In this document: one piece after another, positions 28,385 through 38,173 of the stretch
Layout: each line of letters starts with the position of its first letter
Numbering within the stretch: the stretch's first letter is position 1
Origin: Bacillus kexueae
GTDB lineage: Bacteria > Bacillota > Bacilli > Bacillales > Aeribacillaceae
Direction of reading: 5' to 3'
DNA: 64,000 bases
Assembly: GCF_022809095.1 (NCBI RefSeq)
Contig: NZ_JALAZE010000002.1
Location: 581,755-645,754, forward strand
Notes under the pieces: model-generated
The model's database searches: none
What the model saw: only the letters and a program-made list of their open reading frames with translations
What the model was told of the DNA's origin: nothing
Translations under genes and position numbers: made by a program

Positions 28385-28554
28385 GTGAAAGGCGGCGACT
28401 CCAGTGGGAACAGCACGAGTCGAAGACCCCGCAGGCGAGCTTGCGAGATGAGGGGGCGATAATTTAATGAACCTCTGCTAAAAGCGGCCACGTCCTGTGA
28501 CCAACGCAGAGGCCAACACGTCCTGTGCAAGTCCGGAAAGCGCTCGCCTTTCAC
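28385..28554. repeat. 170-bp GC-rich repeat with 10-bp terminal inverted repeats
   Basis: GTGAAAGGCG (28385-28394) and CGCCTTTCAC (28545-28554) bound the element. Inside are CGACTCCAGTGGGAACAGC, GACCCCGCAGGCGAGC, a CCTCTGC/GCAGAGG hairpin and two direct copies of CACGTCCTGTG. The CGACTCC-GGGAACAGC...GACCCCGCAGG...GGAAAGCG layout is familiar to me from intergenic repeats of many Bacillaceae (recollection). It is clearly richer in G+C than its neighbours and codes for nothing. Confidence 0.7.
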
Positions 28555-28618
28555 GATAAAGTGTATGACCAAAAACAACAACCTTTTAGTAAATCCTTGT
28601 ATTTCCAAATAAAGAATG

Positions 28619-28646
28619 GGGTGTCCCAGCTACTTTTGGGACACCC
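28619..28646 (-). terminator. Hairpin downstream of serA
   Basis: Perfect 10-bp stem GGGTGTCCCA/TGGGACACCC with an 8-base loop, 12 bases beyond the serA stop. The T tract after it on the minus strand is weak. Confidence 0.65.
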
Positions 28647-28657
28647 TCTCCTAAAAG

Positions 28658-30229
28658 TTATAGGTGAATCGTACGGACAGAAACGATATCTGAAAACGTT
28701 GAAAGTTGATCGATTAATGAAGGTTCTACAGGTTTATCAACAGAAAGCATCATGATAGCACTTCCACCAACTTTTTTACGACCTACTTGCATTGTGGCAA
28801 TGTTTACATCATTCTCACCTAGTACGTTACCGACACGACCGATAACACCTGGTTGGTCGATATGTTGAATGTATAAAAGCTCCCCAGTAGGATAAAAGTC
28901 AATATCATATCCGTTAATTTCGATGATGCGTTCTCCGTAATGAGGAATGTATGATGCTTTCACCTGAAACGATTGCTGTTCTCCATTTATTGTAATCGTT
29001 ATACAGTTTTCATATCCTGACGTATTTGATTTAATTGTTTCACTGTAATTAATTCCACGTTCACTAGCAATCAATCCTGCATTGACTTCATTGACAGTTG
29101 ATGCAACACGTTCGTTTAAAAATGCAGAAAGGAAGCTCTTCGTGATAAAAGAAGTTTCAAGTTCTGCAACCGACCCTTCATAAGCAATCTCGACACTTGA
29201 AACAGGCTCTTTCATGCATTGAGAACCAAGGGAGCCAATTTTTTTCGCTAATTTATAGAACGGTTGTATTTTCTCGTACAGTTCTTTTGAAAGTGTAGGT
29301 AAATTAATAGACGAAGAAACAGGTTTTCCGTTGAGAAACTTCATAACTTCTTCCGCAACTTGATACGCAACATTTAATTGTGCTTCTTTCGTCGAAGCCC
29401 CTAAATGTGGTGTAACAATCACTTGTTCACAATCTAGCAACTTATTTCCTACAGGAGGTTCCACTTCAAATACATCGAGAGCAACTCCTTTAACATGTCC
29501 CTGTTTCAACGATTCATAAAGGGCGTCCTCATCAATGATGCCTCCTCGAGCACAGTTTAACAAATACACCCCTTTCTTCGTTTTTGCTAAATTTTCTTTT
29601 CCTAATAGACCTTTCGTTTCTTTTGTTAATGGAGTATGAACAGTAATAATATCTGCATTTGAAAGTAATTCCTCTAAGCTGACGCTATCGACCCCAATTT
29701 TTTTCGCACGATCTTTCGTTAAAAACGGATCAAATACAAGAACACTCATTCCAAAAACCTTGGCACGTTTTGCGATTTCACTTCCAATTCTCCCTAAACC
29801 AACAATCCCGAGTGTTTTCCCATTTAATTCAGTCCCAATGAATGCAGATCTGTTCCATTCTCCTGATTTTACAGTGACATTTGCTTGAGGAATATGACGT
29901 AAGAGAGCCATCATCATCGCAAATGTATGTTCAGCAGTCGAGATTGTATTGCCGTTCGGAGCGTTAATAACGACGACGCCATGTTTCGTTGCAGCATCAA
30001 CATCGATGTTATCTACACCCACTCCTGCACGGCCAATGATTTTTAAATTAGGCATTTTTTGAATTAAATCTTCGGTTACTTTTGTTGCACTTCGCACAAG
30101 GAGAGCATCATACATTTCAAGATTTTGAACTTCAGATACGTTTTTTTGTACAACTTTTACAAAATCGTTACTAATTAAGGGCTTTAAACCATCTTGGCTA
30201 ATGGCATCCGAAACGAGAACATGGAACAT
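28658..30229 (-). CDS. serA: D-3-phosphoglycerate dehydrogenase
   Basis: 523 residues, first enzyme of serine synthesis, oxidising 3-phosphoglycerate to 3-phosphohydroxypyruvate. NAD-binding [16 protein letters not shown], catalytic Arg in NCARGGIID, Glu in DVFEVEPP and His in VTPHLGAST are present. The C-terminal half contains the extra domain and an ACT domain ([20 protein letters not shown]), typical of the long ~525-residue form. RBS GGAGGATTTC on the minus strand. Single gene, divergent from ribU. Confidence 0.96.
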   Translation of the reverse strand: MFHVLVSDAISQDGLKPLISNDFVKVVQKNVSEVQNLEMYDALLVRSATKVTEDLIQKMPNLKIIGRAGVGVDNIDVDAATKHGVVVINAPNGNTISTAEHTFAMMMALLRHIPQANVTVKSGEWNRSAFIGTELNGKTLGIVGLGRIGSEIAKRAKVFGMSVLVFDPFLTKDRAKKIGVDSVSLEELLSNADIITVHTPLTKETKGLLGKENLAKTKKGVYLLNCARGGIIDEDALYESLKQGHVKGVALDVFEVEPPVGNKLLDCEQVIVTPHLGASTKEAQLNVAYQVAEEVMKFLNGKPVSSSINLPTLSKELYEKIQPFYKLAKKIGSLGSQCMKEPVSSVEIAYEGSVAELETSFITKSFLSAFLNERVASTVNEVNAGLIASERGINYSETIKSNTSGYENCITITINGEQQSFQVKASYIPHYGERIIEINGYDIDFYPTGELLYIQHIDQPGVIGRVGNVLGENDVNIATMQVGRKKVGGSAIMMLSVDKPVEPSLIDQLSTFSDIVSVRTIHL

Positions 30230-30444
30230 GTGAAATCCTCCTATGAATTAGTGAATGTTAATAGTGAAATTTCTGATAATTTTAACTCACTAAAGTGAAA
30301 GTTGTCAAGGTTATAGACTTTACATGATGTAAGCGTTTACTAGTAGTCGTCCCAAAGGATGAAGCCAATTAAAAAGAAAATTTTCTTCAAAAAAAGAAAT
30401 AAGGTGAGTTGAGCATTTTCGTATACAATGCATTGCAATTCGTG

Positions 30445-30450
30445 TATAAT
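30445..30450 (+). promoter_or_regulatory. -10 element upstream of the ribU riboswitch
   Basis: A perfect TATAAT with TG two bases upstream (CGTGTATAAT), 27 bases before the RFN element. No good -35 at 16-18 bases, so an extended -10 promoter is likely. Confidence 0.5.
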
Positions 30451-30476
30451 TATCTCGAAAACAAAATATTTGATTC

Positions 30477-30603
30477 ATCTTCGGGGCAGGGTGAAATTCC
30501 CGACCGGCGGTAAGAAGACATTTGTCTTTCAAGCCCGCGAGCCTAATGGGCATGATCTGGTGAGATTCCAGAGCCGACAGTACAGTCTGGATGGGAGAAG
30601 ATG
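30477..30603 (+). ncRNA. FMN riboswitch (RFN element) of ribU
   Basis: Second RFN element of the window with the same conserved blocks as that at 8963 (GGGGCAGGGTGAAATTCCCG, ACCGGCGGT, GCCCGCGAGCC, GATCTGGTGA, CCAGAGCCGACAGT, GTCTGGATGGGAGAAG) and closing helix ATCTTC/GAAGAT. It precedes the riboflavin importer, linking uptake and synthesis to FMN level. A terminator lies between it and the gene. Confidence 0.97.
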
Positions 30604-30662
30604 AAGGTTCGCTCAGGCGTTTTGAAATGATCTTCATAACGTTTATTTGGCCTACTATTCTC

Positions 30663-30692
30663 CCTCTACTTTTTTTCGAGTAGAGGTTTTTT
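30663..30692 (+). terminator. Riboswitch terminator before ribU
   Basis: CCTCTACT (30663-30670) pairs with AGTAGAGG (30679-30686), then TTTTTT. Confidence 0.9.
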
Positions 30693-30757
30693 AGTTTTCC
30701 TAGGTCAAAGGAACCTTCCTTCTTTTTATGGTGAATCACAAAAAGGAGAGAGGGAAT

Positions 30758-31336
30758 ATGTTTCAATCAAAGGCTTCAAAGCTCGTATTTATCGGGGTAT
30801 TAAGTAGTATCTCATTTATTCTTATGGTGCTAAACTTTCCTTTACCAGGTTTACCACCATATCTAAAAGTTGACTTCAGTGACATACCAGCGTTAATTGC
30901 AGTTATGATTTTTGGTCCAATCGCAGGAATAACGGTTGAGGCCATTAAAAATATATTGCACTTTTTTATCCAAGGAAGTGCAACGGGGGTACCAATTGAC
31001 CAATTCGCCAATTTTGTAGCTGGAATTTTACTTGTAGTACCATTCTCGATTGTGTTTAACCGATTAAGAACACTAAAGGGAGCATTAATTGGACTTAGTG
31101 TAGGAACAGTAGCACTAACTGTTGGAATGGCATTCTTAAATTATTTCGTACTATTGCCTGCCTATTCCTATTTATTAAATATGCCTCCGATGCAATCTGA
31201 AGAAGTTCGATTCCTTATTATGACGGGGATATTGCCGTTCAACCTAATTAAAGGAGTAATCGTCGCTATAATGTTCTTCCTTTTATACAATAAGCTCATT
31301 AAGCCTCTTGAACGTCGCATGGCATATAAGTCTTAA
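30758..31336 (+). CDS. ribU: Riboflavin transporter RibU (ECF S component)
   Basis: 192-residue, six-helix substrate-binding subunit of an energy-coupling-factor importer for riboflavin. Motifs FPLPGLPPYLKVDFSDIPAL and GPIAGITVEAIKNILHFFIQ are diagnostic. The shared ATPase/T components are encoded elsewhere. ATG 30758 follows AAAGGAGAGAGGG; an ATG at 30728 lies before that site. Controlled by the preceding FMN riboswitch. Confidence 0.95.
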   Translation: MFQSKASKLVFIGVLSSISFILMVLNFPLPGLPPYLKVDFSDIPALIAVMIFGPIAGITVEAIKNILHFFIQGSATGVPIDQFANFVAGILLVVPFSIVFNRLRTLKGALIGLSVGTVALTVGMAFLNYFVLLPAYSYLLNMPPMQSEEVRFLIMTGILPFNLIKGVIVAIMFFLLYNKLIKPLERRMAYKS

Positions 31337-31394
31337 ATCTATTCAAGTAACGTTCTTAAATGGACATTAACTGTGTGCGATTTATAATATGTAA

Positions 31395-31443
31395 AGGCGT
31401 GATTTGTACGAGAGTTTTCTCGCGTATGAATCACGCCTCTTAA
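31395..31443 (+). terminator. Terminator-like hairpin after ribU
   Basis: AGGCGTGATT (31395-31404) pairs with AATCACGCCT (31429-31438), interior CGAGAGTTTTCTCG adds pairing, then CTTAATTT. The T tract is imperfect. Confidence 0.7.
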
Positions 31444-31525
31444 TTTGGAGTAGTAAAATAGCCTTTATCTTTCATCTAAAGTGAACAAGAAATTCATTAG
31501 GAATGCAATAAACTACAATCTTTTC

Positions 31526-31562
31526 ATCAAAAAAGCAGATGAAGTATGTTTTCATCTGCTTT
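31526..31562 (-). terminator. Terminator of fer
   Basis: On the minus strand AAAGCAGATGAA pairs with TTCATCTGCTTT around seven bases and is followed by TTTTTGATG. It is about 10 bases beyond the fer stop. Confidence 0.85.
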
Positions 31563-31572
31563 GTAAACGTCA

Positions 31573-31918
<346 letters not shown>

Positions 31919-32135
31919 ATGGCAACAAAAACCTTACCCATATTGTAAAATGGAATAACGAACATTTCAATAGAAAAGTCATTGAGAATCCTTATCACAC
32001 AAGGGTTTTTCACCATTTGTAATCGACTATATCCTTTAAAAAAAGACAATTTGAGCGATAGTTTGCCAACATTTGTCGATGTAAATCTGATAAAATAATG
32101 ACATACATTTTATAAGGGAAGATTAGGTGTTTTTG

Positions 32136-33200
32136 ATGGATCGACCGTTTTTGGATTACCTAATTTTAAATATAATGCAATCGTTTGGCACGGAACGTTC
32201 TGTATCAGCAGGCTATCATTTATTAAAAGGCAAACGGTCTTCTCAAACAATTCAAGATGGGATTGTATTTCATATATCCTCTTTTTTTGGATTGTTCCCT
32301 AAATTATCGAATAACGAATATTTGAATCGGATCGAGCAACTAAAAAAAGATGACCTTATTAGAGAAACGGATGAAGCTAATACGTATAGTATAACCGTTC
32401 AAGGAAATCAATTACTTAAACAACAATTAAACCAAACTCCAATTCCTTCCTCTCTAAATGGTTGGCTCTATCGGGACGAAACGGACCGTTTTTGGCTACG
32501 ATTTTCACTTTTCGTACAATCGTTATCACATATAGCTCACAATGCGACATCATTTATCCCAGTAACGACGGAACGCGAGGTGCAAATGTTTGTAAAAAGC
32601 TACCTTTTTTCGATACGTTATTCAAAAGAGCAATTAACAAGTCAAATGTATAAAGAGTTAGAAACTATTTTCTGTATGTTAGACGAAATAGAAGCTTCCA
32701 TTCTTCTCCATCGACTAACGAGCTTTCAACGTACAGGATTAACGGTTGAACAGTGTGCACAAGTACTGCATTTAGATAAAGATTACGTCTACATAAAATT
32801 CGTGGCCATTCTTCATTCAATCATGTCGACTATCTTGAATGAGGACAGTCGGTACCCTATCCTTTCAGGGTTAATGCAAGGAATGAAAAATAACTATAAC
32901 TTAACAAGTTCGACACAAACTACTTTCAACTATTGGCAGAAAGGGTACACGCTTGATGAAATAGCTACTGTTCGCGAATTGAAAGCGAGCACGATTGAAG
33001 ATCATATCGTCGAAATTGCATTGAATGTACCGGATTTTGATTTATCGCCATTTTTAAAGGTACAGGATTTGGAGCGCATACATGACACAATGACTCGTTT
33101 AAATACACATAAATTAAAGCGAATAAAAGAAGCGCTGCATGATGAATACAGTTATTTTCAAATTCGTTTGGCACTTGCGCTAAGCAAGGAGAGGGTATGA
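32136..33200 (+). CDS. ypbB: YpbB family protein, helix-turn-helix, RecQ partner
   Basis: 354 residues. The N-terminal [21 protein letters not shown] and the C-terminal [20 protein letters not shown] resemble the helicase C-terminal HTH domain found after some RecQ proteins. The stop overlaps recS, so the pair probably acts together in DNA processing (inference). ATG 32136 lies 6 bases after AGGTG. No enzymatic motif is visible. Matches B. subtilis ypbB in size and position. Confidence 0.88.
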   Translation: MDRPFLDYLILNIMQSFGTERSVSAGYHLLKGKRSSQTIQDGIVFHISSFFGLFPKLSNNEYLNRIEQLKKDDLIRETDEANTYSITVQGNQLLKQQLNQTPIPSSLNGWLYRDETDRFWLRFSLFVQSLSHIAHNATSFIPVTTEREVQMFVKSYLFSIRYSKEQLTSQMYKELETIFCMLDEIEASILLHRLTSFQRTGLTVEQCAQVLHLDKDYVYIKFVAILHSIMSTILNEDSRYPILSGLMQGMKNNYNLTSSTQTTFNYWQKGYTLDEIATVRELKASTIEDHIVEIALNVPDFDLSPFLKVQDLERIHDTMTRLNTHKLKRIKEALHDEYSYFQIRLALALSKERV

Positions 33201-34690
33201 TGAATATTTTAGAAAACGAGCTGCAAAAGCGATTTGGTTACTCTACTTTTCGTACAGGTCAAAAGGAAATTATTGAGGATTTATTAAATGGCAATGATTG
33301 CATCGGACTTTTACCAACTGGTGCAGGAAAATCTCTTTGTTATCAATTGCCAGCCTACCTCGTCGAAGGTACAGTTATCATTGTGTCTCCTCTCTTATCT
33401 CTTATGCAAGATCAAGTACAGCAATTACAACATATAGGGGAGAAGCGTGTTGTCGCTTTAAATAGCATGTTACGCCAAGAAGAGAAACGAAACATTTTAA
33501 AAAACATTCATCAGTTTAAGTTTATTTTTATTTCTCCTGAAATGTTACAACTGAACTATTGTATTAAAAGGCTAATGTCCCTTTCGATCTCATTGTTTGT
33601 CGTAGACGAAGCCCATTGTATTTCACAATGGGGCCATGATTTTCGTCCTGATTATTCAAAGCTCGGTGACATTAGAGAAAGATTTGGGAATCCACCTTGT
33701 TTAGCGTTAACGGCAACAGCGACAGATGAAGTAATACAAGATATTGAGACGTTTTTGAATATGGTCAATACGAAGTTTCATTTACATTCAATGGATCGTT
33801 CAAACATTGCGATTGACATTGAGGAATTTGAGTTACTAGATGATAAGATTGAGCGTCTATTTCAACTTGTAAAACAGCTGAGTGGTTCAGGAATTATTTA
33901 TTGTTCAAGCAGGCAATGGACAGAACACCTTACAAGTCTCCTGATGGAAAAAGGGGTAAGACAAGTAGGGTATTATCATGGTGGAATGAGTAATGAAGAT
34001 CGGAATTTGATCCAACAACAATTTTTAAACAATGAGCTCCGGTTAATGGTCGCTACAAATGCATTTGGGATGGGGGTAAACAAACCGAATGTCCGATATG
34101 TCATCCATTTTCAACCACCTCAAAATTTAGAATCGTATGTTCAGGAAATTGGTCGAGCAGGAAGAGATGGAGAAAAAAGCGTTGCTATATTACTTTGGGC
34201 AAATGGAGACGAAAGAATTCCCCAAACCCTCATTGAGAATGAAGTGGTACCAGATCAGCAGGTAACCCAAATAATTGGACTATTAGCTTCTGAAAACCGA
34301 ATCTCACCTCAAATTCAATTGACTGAAGCGGATTTAATCCAGTTTGGGATATCAGAAACACAAAGTCGTTATATTGAACATTTAATTAGACAAGAAGCCC
34401 ACCTACCAAAGCAGGAGTTGCAAATGTCGATTGTCAATAAAATGGTGAAACGTGCCGATATTAAACACGTGAAGTTTCGACAATTTTATCAATGGGTCAG
34501 ATCAAAAGAATGTAGAAGAGCATCTCTATTAAGGCAATTTAAGCAAATGCCAAAGAAGAGGGTTTTTCCGTGTTGCGATATATGCCAATTTGATTTGGCA
34601 TATTATGATCAAAATGAACGACAGATCGATCAAAAAAACAAGTTACATTGGCAATCTGAACTAAAACGAATGTTTAATCAAAGCGAGTGA
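33197..34690 (+). CDS. recS: ATP-dependent DNA helicase, short RecQ (RecS)
   Basis: 497 residues, superfamily-2 3'-5' helicase. Walker [20 protein letters not shown] in [19 protein letters not shown], motif [12 protein letters not shown] and a C-terminal zinc cluster ([10 protein letters not shown]...CCDIC). It lacks the HRDC domain of full RecQ, as B. subtilis RecS does. ATG at 33197 overlaps the ypbB stop by four bases. Confidence 0.94.
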   Translation: MMNILENELQKRFGYSTFRTGQKEIIEDLLNGNDCIGLLPTGAGKSLCYQLPAYLVEGTVIIVSPLLSLMQDQVQQLQHIGEKRVVALNSMLRQEEKRNILKNIHQFKFIFISPEMLQLNYCIKRLMSLSISLFVVDEAHCISQWGHDFRPDYSKLGDIRERFGNPPCLALTATATDEVIQDIETFLNMVNTKFHLHSMDRSNIAIDIEEFELLDDKIERLFQLVKQLSGSGIIYCSSRQWTEHLTSLLMEKGVRQVGYYHGGMSNEDRNLIQQQFLNNELRLMVATNAFGMGVNKPNVRYVIHFQPPQNLESYVQEIGRAGRDGEKSVAILLWANGDERIPQTLIENEVVPDQQVTQIIGLLASENRISPQIQLTEADLIQFGISETQSRYIEHLIRQEAHLPKQELQMSIVNKMVKRADIKHVKFRQFYQWVRSKECRRASLLRQFKQMPKKRVFPCCDICQFDLAYYDQNERQIDQKNKLHWQSELKRMFNQSE

Positions 34691-35322
34691 TTATTTTGTT
34701 TAAAAAGCAGCAAGAACTTTTGAATCACATGACCGATCGTCAAATTCTTCTAAATTTAATTTTTACACAATGTTTATTGCTTGTATTATCCGTTTTATTT
34801 CTTTTCATTTTTTATCCTAGCATTGCAGTTGTTTACGAATGGTTTAATTGGAATTTGCGACAAATACTTCTTTTAGGTGGGGGCTTAGCCGTTGTCGTTT
34901 TAGGACTTGATTTTATACTAATGAAAATTCTACCAGACCATATGTTCGATGATGGAGGCATAAATGAAAAGTTATTTCAAAAACGGACCATTACGGAGAT
35001 ATTCTTTTTAACAGCCTTCATTGCTATTGCCGAGGAATTGTTTTTTAGAGGTGTTTTGCAATCGACATTCGGTCTATTGTTGGCAAGCGTTGTATTTACT
35101 CTTTTACATATTCGTTATTTATCTAAATGGCTTTTGTTTTTATTGGTCACAATCGTAAGCTTTTGTCTTGGAATTGTTTATGAATGGACAGGAAATTTAT
35201 GGGTAACTATTTTCAGTCATTTTCTCATTGATTTTATCTTCGGTTTGCAAATTCGCTATCAATATATAAGAACAATAAAAGGGAATCAAGGGGAGACAAC
35301 TTATTATGACGAAAAAGAATGA
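34687..35322 (+). CDS. ypbD: CPBP family intramembrane metalloprotease (YpbD-like)
   Basis: 211-residue membrane protein with about six helices. The CAAX-protease/bacteriocin-processing motif [10 protein letters not shown], a central HIRY and the C-terminal [11 protein letters not shown] are in order. Substrate unknown. GTG at 34687 overlaps the recS stop; a TTG at 34696 preceded by GAGTGA is an alternative start. Overlaps ypbE by 17 bases. Confidence 0.85.
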   Translation: MIILFKKQQELLNHMTDRQILLNLIFTQCLLLVLSVLFLFIFYPSIAVVYEWFNWNLRQILLLGGGLAVVVLGLDFILMKILPDHMFDDGGINEKLFQKRTITEIFFLTAFIAIAEELFFRGVLQSTFGLLLASVVFTLLHIRYLSKWLLFLLVTIVSFCLGIVYEWTGNLWVTIFSHFLIDFIFGLQIRYQYIRTIKGNQGETTYYDEKE

Positions 35323-35998
35323 AACATATGATCAAGCTCAATCTCTTCGTGAACAAGTCATTGATGAAGAGAAGGAACAAACGGGAAGTTATCCACCTAG
35401 AAGTGAAGTTCATCGGCAAAAAAAGGCGAAGAAAAAAGTGAAAGTGAAATATCCTATTATTCGCTTTTTGGTCATCTTTTTTATCTTTTTTCCGATTATG
35501 GTACTTTCTATTATGTACCACCTAGAGAAAAGAAGTACTCTAACCAATTCATCGAAGGAATCTGAACAAACTGTTACTGTTGAGTATAGTTCGATTCTTC
35601 CAAATCCGGATATTGAGAAAGCTGAAGATGGAATGGACGAAAAAGAAGTGGAGTCTACTGATGCTGAGGAAGAAAAGGTGGACGAAATGGCTAGAGAGAG
35701 GGAAGAAGAAATTCAAAAGCCGAAGGAACAAGACGTGACATCGGGAGATAAGGTGAAGGGAATAGATAAAAATGATGTTAGTACTAGTAATCCTTCACCA
35801 GAAAAAAAAGAGCCAGCCCCTCCAAAAGAAGAAGTGAAGGTGGTTACACATATTGTACAGCCTGAAGAAACTTTATATCGCATTGCGATGAAGTATTATG
35901 GAAGTAGAGATGGAGAAGAGACCATCCGACAATATAACGGATTAAATGGAAATGAAATCTTTGTGGGGCAAGAATTGAAAATCCCATTAACACAATAA
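35306..35998 (+). CDS. ypbE: Membrane-anchored LysM protein (YpbE-like)
   Basis: 230 residues: charged cytoplasmic N-terminus (~1-48), one TM helix (IIRFLVIFFIFFPIMVLSIM), a long acidic/lysine-rich low-complexity linker (~75-170) and a C-terminal LysM domain (~175-228, IVQPEETLYRIAMKYYGSRD). This topology places LysM at the wall. RBS AAGGGGAG. Function unknown; position as in B. subtilis ypbE. Confidence 0.88.
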   Translation: MTKKNETYDQAQSLREQVIDEEKEQTGSYPPRSEVHRQKKAKKKVKVKYPIIRFLVIFFIFFPIMVLSIMYHLEKRSTLTNSSKESEQTVTVEYSSILPNPDIEKAEDGMDEKEVESTDAEEEKVDEMAREREEEIQKPKEQDVTSGDKVKGIDKNDVSTSNPSPEKKEPAPPKEEVKVVTHIVQPEETLYRIAMKYYGSRDGEETIRQYNGLNGNEIFVGQELKIPLTQ

Positions 35999-36067
35999 TC
36001 AATTATCATAACATCACCCATTCCGACATAGTTTGTACTAAAAACGATTAGGAATGGGGACAAGTTA

Positions 36068-36523
36068 ATGGATAAAGAAATTGAAAAGCTTCCTTTTACG
36101 GATAAACCAACGAAAAGCATGTTATTTGAATTGGTGAAACGAAAGAGAAAATATGAGGCCTTTAAAGCGAAGTGCTTACTGTGGCAAGTACTAACCTTCA
36201 TACTATGCGGAGTATTCTTCGTCTATTTGTATACTATTTTATATTTACCTTTCAACGGACAAATTGCTTACATGTTAAAGCAATTTATTAATGATGGAAG
36301 AAATGGCTTATTTGTTCTTGTCATTGGGGCCAGTTATGCAACGGCACTTTACTTCAAAAAGAAGGAAGATAAAAAAGAAAAGGAATTTCACGCGCTTCGA
36401 TGCGAAATTATTGATAAAAGTACCGACTTATGGAAGTCCGAAGAAGCATGGAAAGAGAGAGATCAAATTTTTGCTTTTATGAAAAAAAAATTTGATATCA
36501 ATTTATACTTTGAGAGTAAATAA
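36068..36523 (+). CDS. ypbF: Small membrane protein, YpbF-like
   Basis: 151 residues with two TM segments (about 40-62 and 85-103) and charged ends; VKRKRKYEAFKAKCLLWQ before the first helix resembles B. subtilis YpbF, and the gene is at the same place. RBS GGAATGGGGAC. Function unknown; the assignment depends mainly on context. Confidence 0.7.
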   Translation: MDKEIEKLPFTDKPTKSMLFELVKRKRKYEAFKAKCLLWQVLTFILCGVFFVYLYTILYLPFNGQIAYMLKQFINDGRNGLFVLVIGASYATALYFKKKEDKKEKEFHALRCEIIDKSTDLWKSEEAWKERDQIFAFMKKKFDINLYFESK

Positions 36524-36579
36524 TGTCGTTACATCATGAACTCCCTATCCATACATATAGTGTAATTGGAGGGGAGTTT

Positions 36580-36975
36580 ATGTTTGGAAAAATATTGTCC
36601 ATAATTTTAGGTTTCTTTTGTGGAATGATGTTTATAAGGAACCTGTCGATTGAGCATCCTTTCAGTGTACCGGAGTTTTTATTGGATTTAATTTTAGATC
36701 CAATACAATTTTTTATGGCAATGTTCTTTTTTTTCGTTAGTTTTTTGGCCAATGCACATCTGCTTAAAAATGCTATTGAAGAAACGTATGCACTCATAAA
36801 AGAACGAAAAGGTAACGGAGCAGATTTGATTGTCAGTTATTTTGTCTTTTTCGTATTTTGGGGACTTATGTTTATGGGGTTCTGGGAAACATTCACTTTA
36901 CTTTGTTTTACAATTATTTATAGCTTACTATCAGTAAACGTAACCTCCTTGAAGGAAACAGAAACAGAAAGTTAA
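36580..36975 (+). CDS. Unrecognised membrane protein
   Basis: 131 residues with an N-terminal hydrophobic helix (KILSIILGFFCGMMFIRNL), a second at ~45-65 (FFMAMFFFFVSFLANAHLL) and two near the C-terminus (DLIVSYFVFFVFWGLMFMGF, then LLCFTIIYSLLSVNV). ATG 36580 follows GGAGGGGAG closely; a longer frame from 36523 touches the ypbF stop and lacks such a site. I do not recognise a family. It takes the place where B. subtilis has ypbG. Confidence 0.72.
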   Translation: MFGKILSIILGFFCGMMFIRNLSIEHPFSVPEFLLDLILDPIQFFMAMFFFFVSFLANAHLLKNAIEETYALIKERKGNGADLIVSYFVFFVFWGLMFMGFWETFTLLCFTIIYSLLSVNVTSLKETETES

Positions 36976-37097
36976 TCTCTTAGCTTGTCTTCCTGTCTTT
37001 CTAGATGTAAACTGTTTACTAACTAACGAACCATCTTCAGACACTCTCATACAATATCAGTAAATGAAGCTTGAAGGAGACGGCAGGAGGGAAAAGG

Positions 37098-37670
37098 ATG
37101 CGACTTGAGCGTCTGAATTACAATAAAATTAAAATTTTTTTAACACAAGATGATTTATCGGATCGTGGTTTAACGAAGGAAGATCTTTGGAAAGACTCGC
37201 TCAAGGTTCACCAGCTTTTCCGAGAAATGATGGATGAGGCGAGCGAGGAATTAGGATTTGAAGCGAATGGACCCATTGCTGTAGAAGTGTATTCGCTTCA
37301 AGCGCAAGGGATGGTCATCATTGTGACAAAACATCAAGAGGATGAAGAAGACGAATATTCAGACTTTCTTGAGATGGATGTCAAACTAGATGAAAGTGAA
37401 GATATTTTATTTGAATTTCACGATTTAGATGATTGTATAAATGTTGCCAAAGTGTTATATAGACTTGGAATTCGAACGGGTACTTTGTATTCATATGGTA
37501 GTGCCTATTACTTATTATTTGACCAGTGGCAAAAAATCCCGATAGAGCAACTCGTAGCAATCTTAGCTGAGTTCGGACATTCTACTCCTCTCACAGTATA
37601 CAGAATAGAGGAATATGGGAAAAAATTGATGGAAGAAAACGCCATTGAACAACTAAATATTTATTTTTAA
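37098..37670 (+). CDS. mecB: Adaptor protein MecB (MecA paralogue, YpbH)
   Basis: 190 residues, ClpCP adaptor family: N-terminal substrate-binding MRLERLNYNKIKIFLTQDDL, acidic linker (~85-105), C-terminal ClpC-binding domain with FEFHDLDDCINVAKVL. MecA and MecB both deliver substrates to ClpCP; MecB is assigned from position after the ypb cluster. RBS AGGAGGG. Its stop codon is the first base block of a MITE-like element at 37669. Confidence 0.88.
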   Translation: MRLERLNYNKIKIFLTQDDLSDRGLTKEDLWKDSLKVHQLFREMMDEASEELGFEANGPIAVEVYSLQAQGMVIIVTKHQEDEEDEYSDFLEMDVKLDESEDILFEFHDLDDCINVAKVLYRLGIRTGTLYSYGSAYYLLFDQWQKIPIEQLVAILAEFGHSTPLTVYRIEEYGKKLMEENAIEQLNIYF

Positions 37671-37840
37671 GGCTATTTCTATTGTATTGTATAAAATCAT
37701 TGTTGAGGATCGTTTTTCCCTATTTATCAGAGCGGAGGGTACTGGACTCCTGGAGGATGTAGAGGGAAGCAAGTGTCCGTAGCACATTGGAAAATTTATT
37801 TTAAAACATGGATAAAAGCAATCTATACGAAACAGCCCTT
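37669..37840 (+). repeat. MITE-like element, family 2, copy 1
   Basis: Starts at AAGGCTATTTC over the mecB stop codon and ends with GAAACAGCCCTT, the two ends being imperfect inverted repeats. Interior: GTATAAAATCATTGTTGAGG, GACTCCTGGAGGATGTAG, GAGGGAAGCAAGTG and TAGCACATTG, shared with copies at 42806 (reverse) and 58639. The left terminal repeat is shortened compared with copy 2. Confidence 0.7.
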
Positions 37841-37860
37841 TTTAAAAAATCAAAATGGAA

Positions 37861-37888
37861 AAAGTACCAATTGTTTTGGTGCTTTTTT
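37861..37888 (+). terminator. Terminator downstream of mecB/element
   Basis: AAAGTACCAA pairs with TTGGTGCTTT (one T-G pair) around five bases, followed by TTT. It is 190 bases beyond mecB because of the inserted element. Confidence 0.75.
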
Positions 37889-38020
37889 AATTTTTTTCGT
37901 GAAAGGAAGTCGTGGGTTAAATGAATGAATGGATAGCTGCTTCATTAGAAATCTTGTTTAATTTCAAATTATAGAATGTTCAACCTCCATTTTAGAGATA
38001 CTAAAGAAATGTAATGGTGT

Positions 38021-38035
38021 TTGAAAACGCTTTCT
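38021..38035 (+). promoter_or_regulatory. CcpA catabolite-responsive element (cre)
   Basis: TTGAAAACGCTTTCT fits the cre consensus WTGNAANCGNWNNCW at every defined position. It lies ~42 bases upstream of the candidate gudB -35. Glutamate dehydrogenase genes are under carbon control in bacilli. Confidence 0.7.
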
Positions 38036-38076
38036 GATTCATTCTGAAAAATTATATAAATCAAAGAAATTAATCT

Positions 38077-38104
38077 TTGCATATATTAATGGAAGGTGTA
38101 TACT
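38077..38104 (+). promoter_or_regulatory. Putative SigA promoter of gudB
   Basis: TTGCAT (38077-38082), 16-base spacer, TATACT (38099-38104), 69 bases before the start codon. Confidence 0.55.
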
Positions 38105-38173
38105 ATGTCATGAAAGGTGGAGATATGGAAACACCTTTCGCATTGAATGATTAAAGTAGGAGGTTTACATAGT

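Noticed and set aside
28306..28608. 100-codon minus-strand frame between the M23 gene and serA
   Set aside because: It is contained in the GC-rich inverted-repeat element and has no ribosome site.
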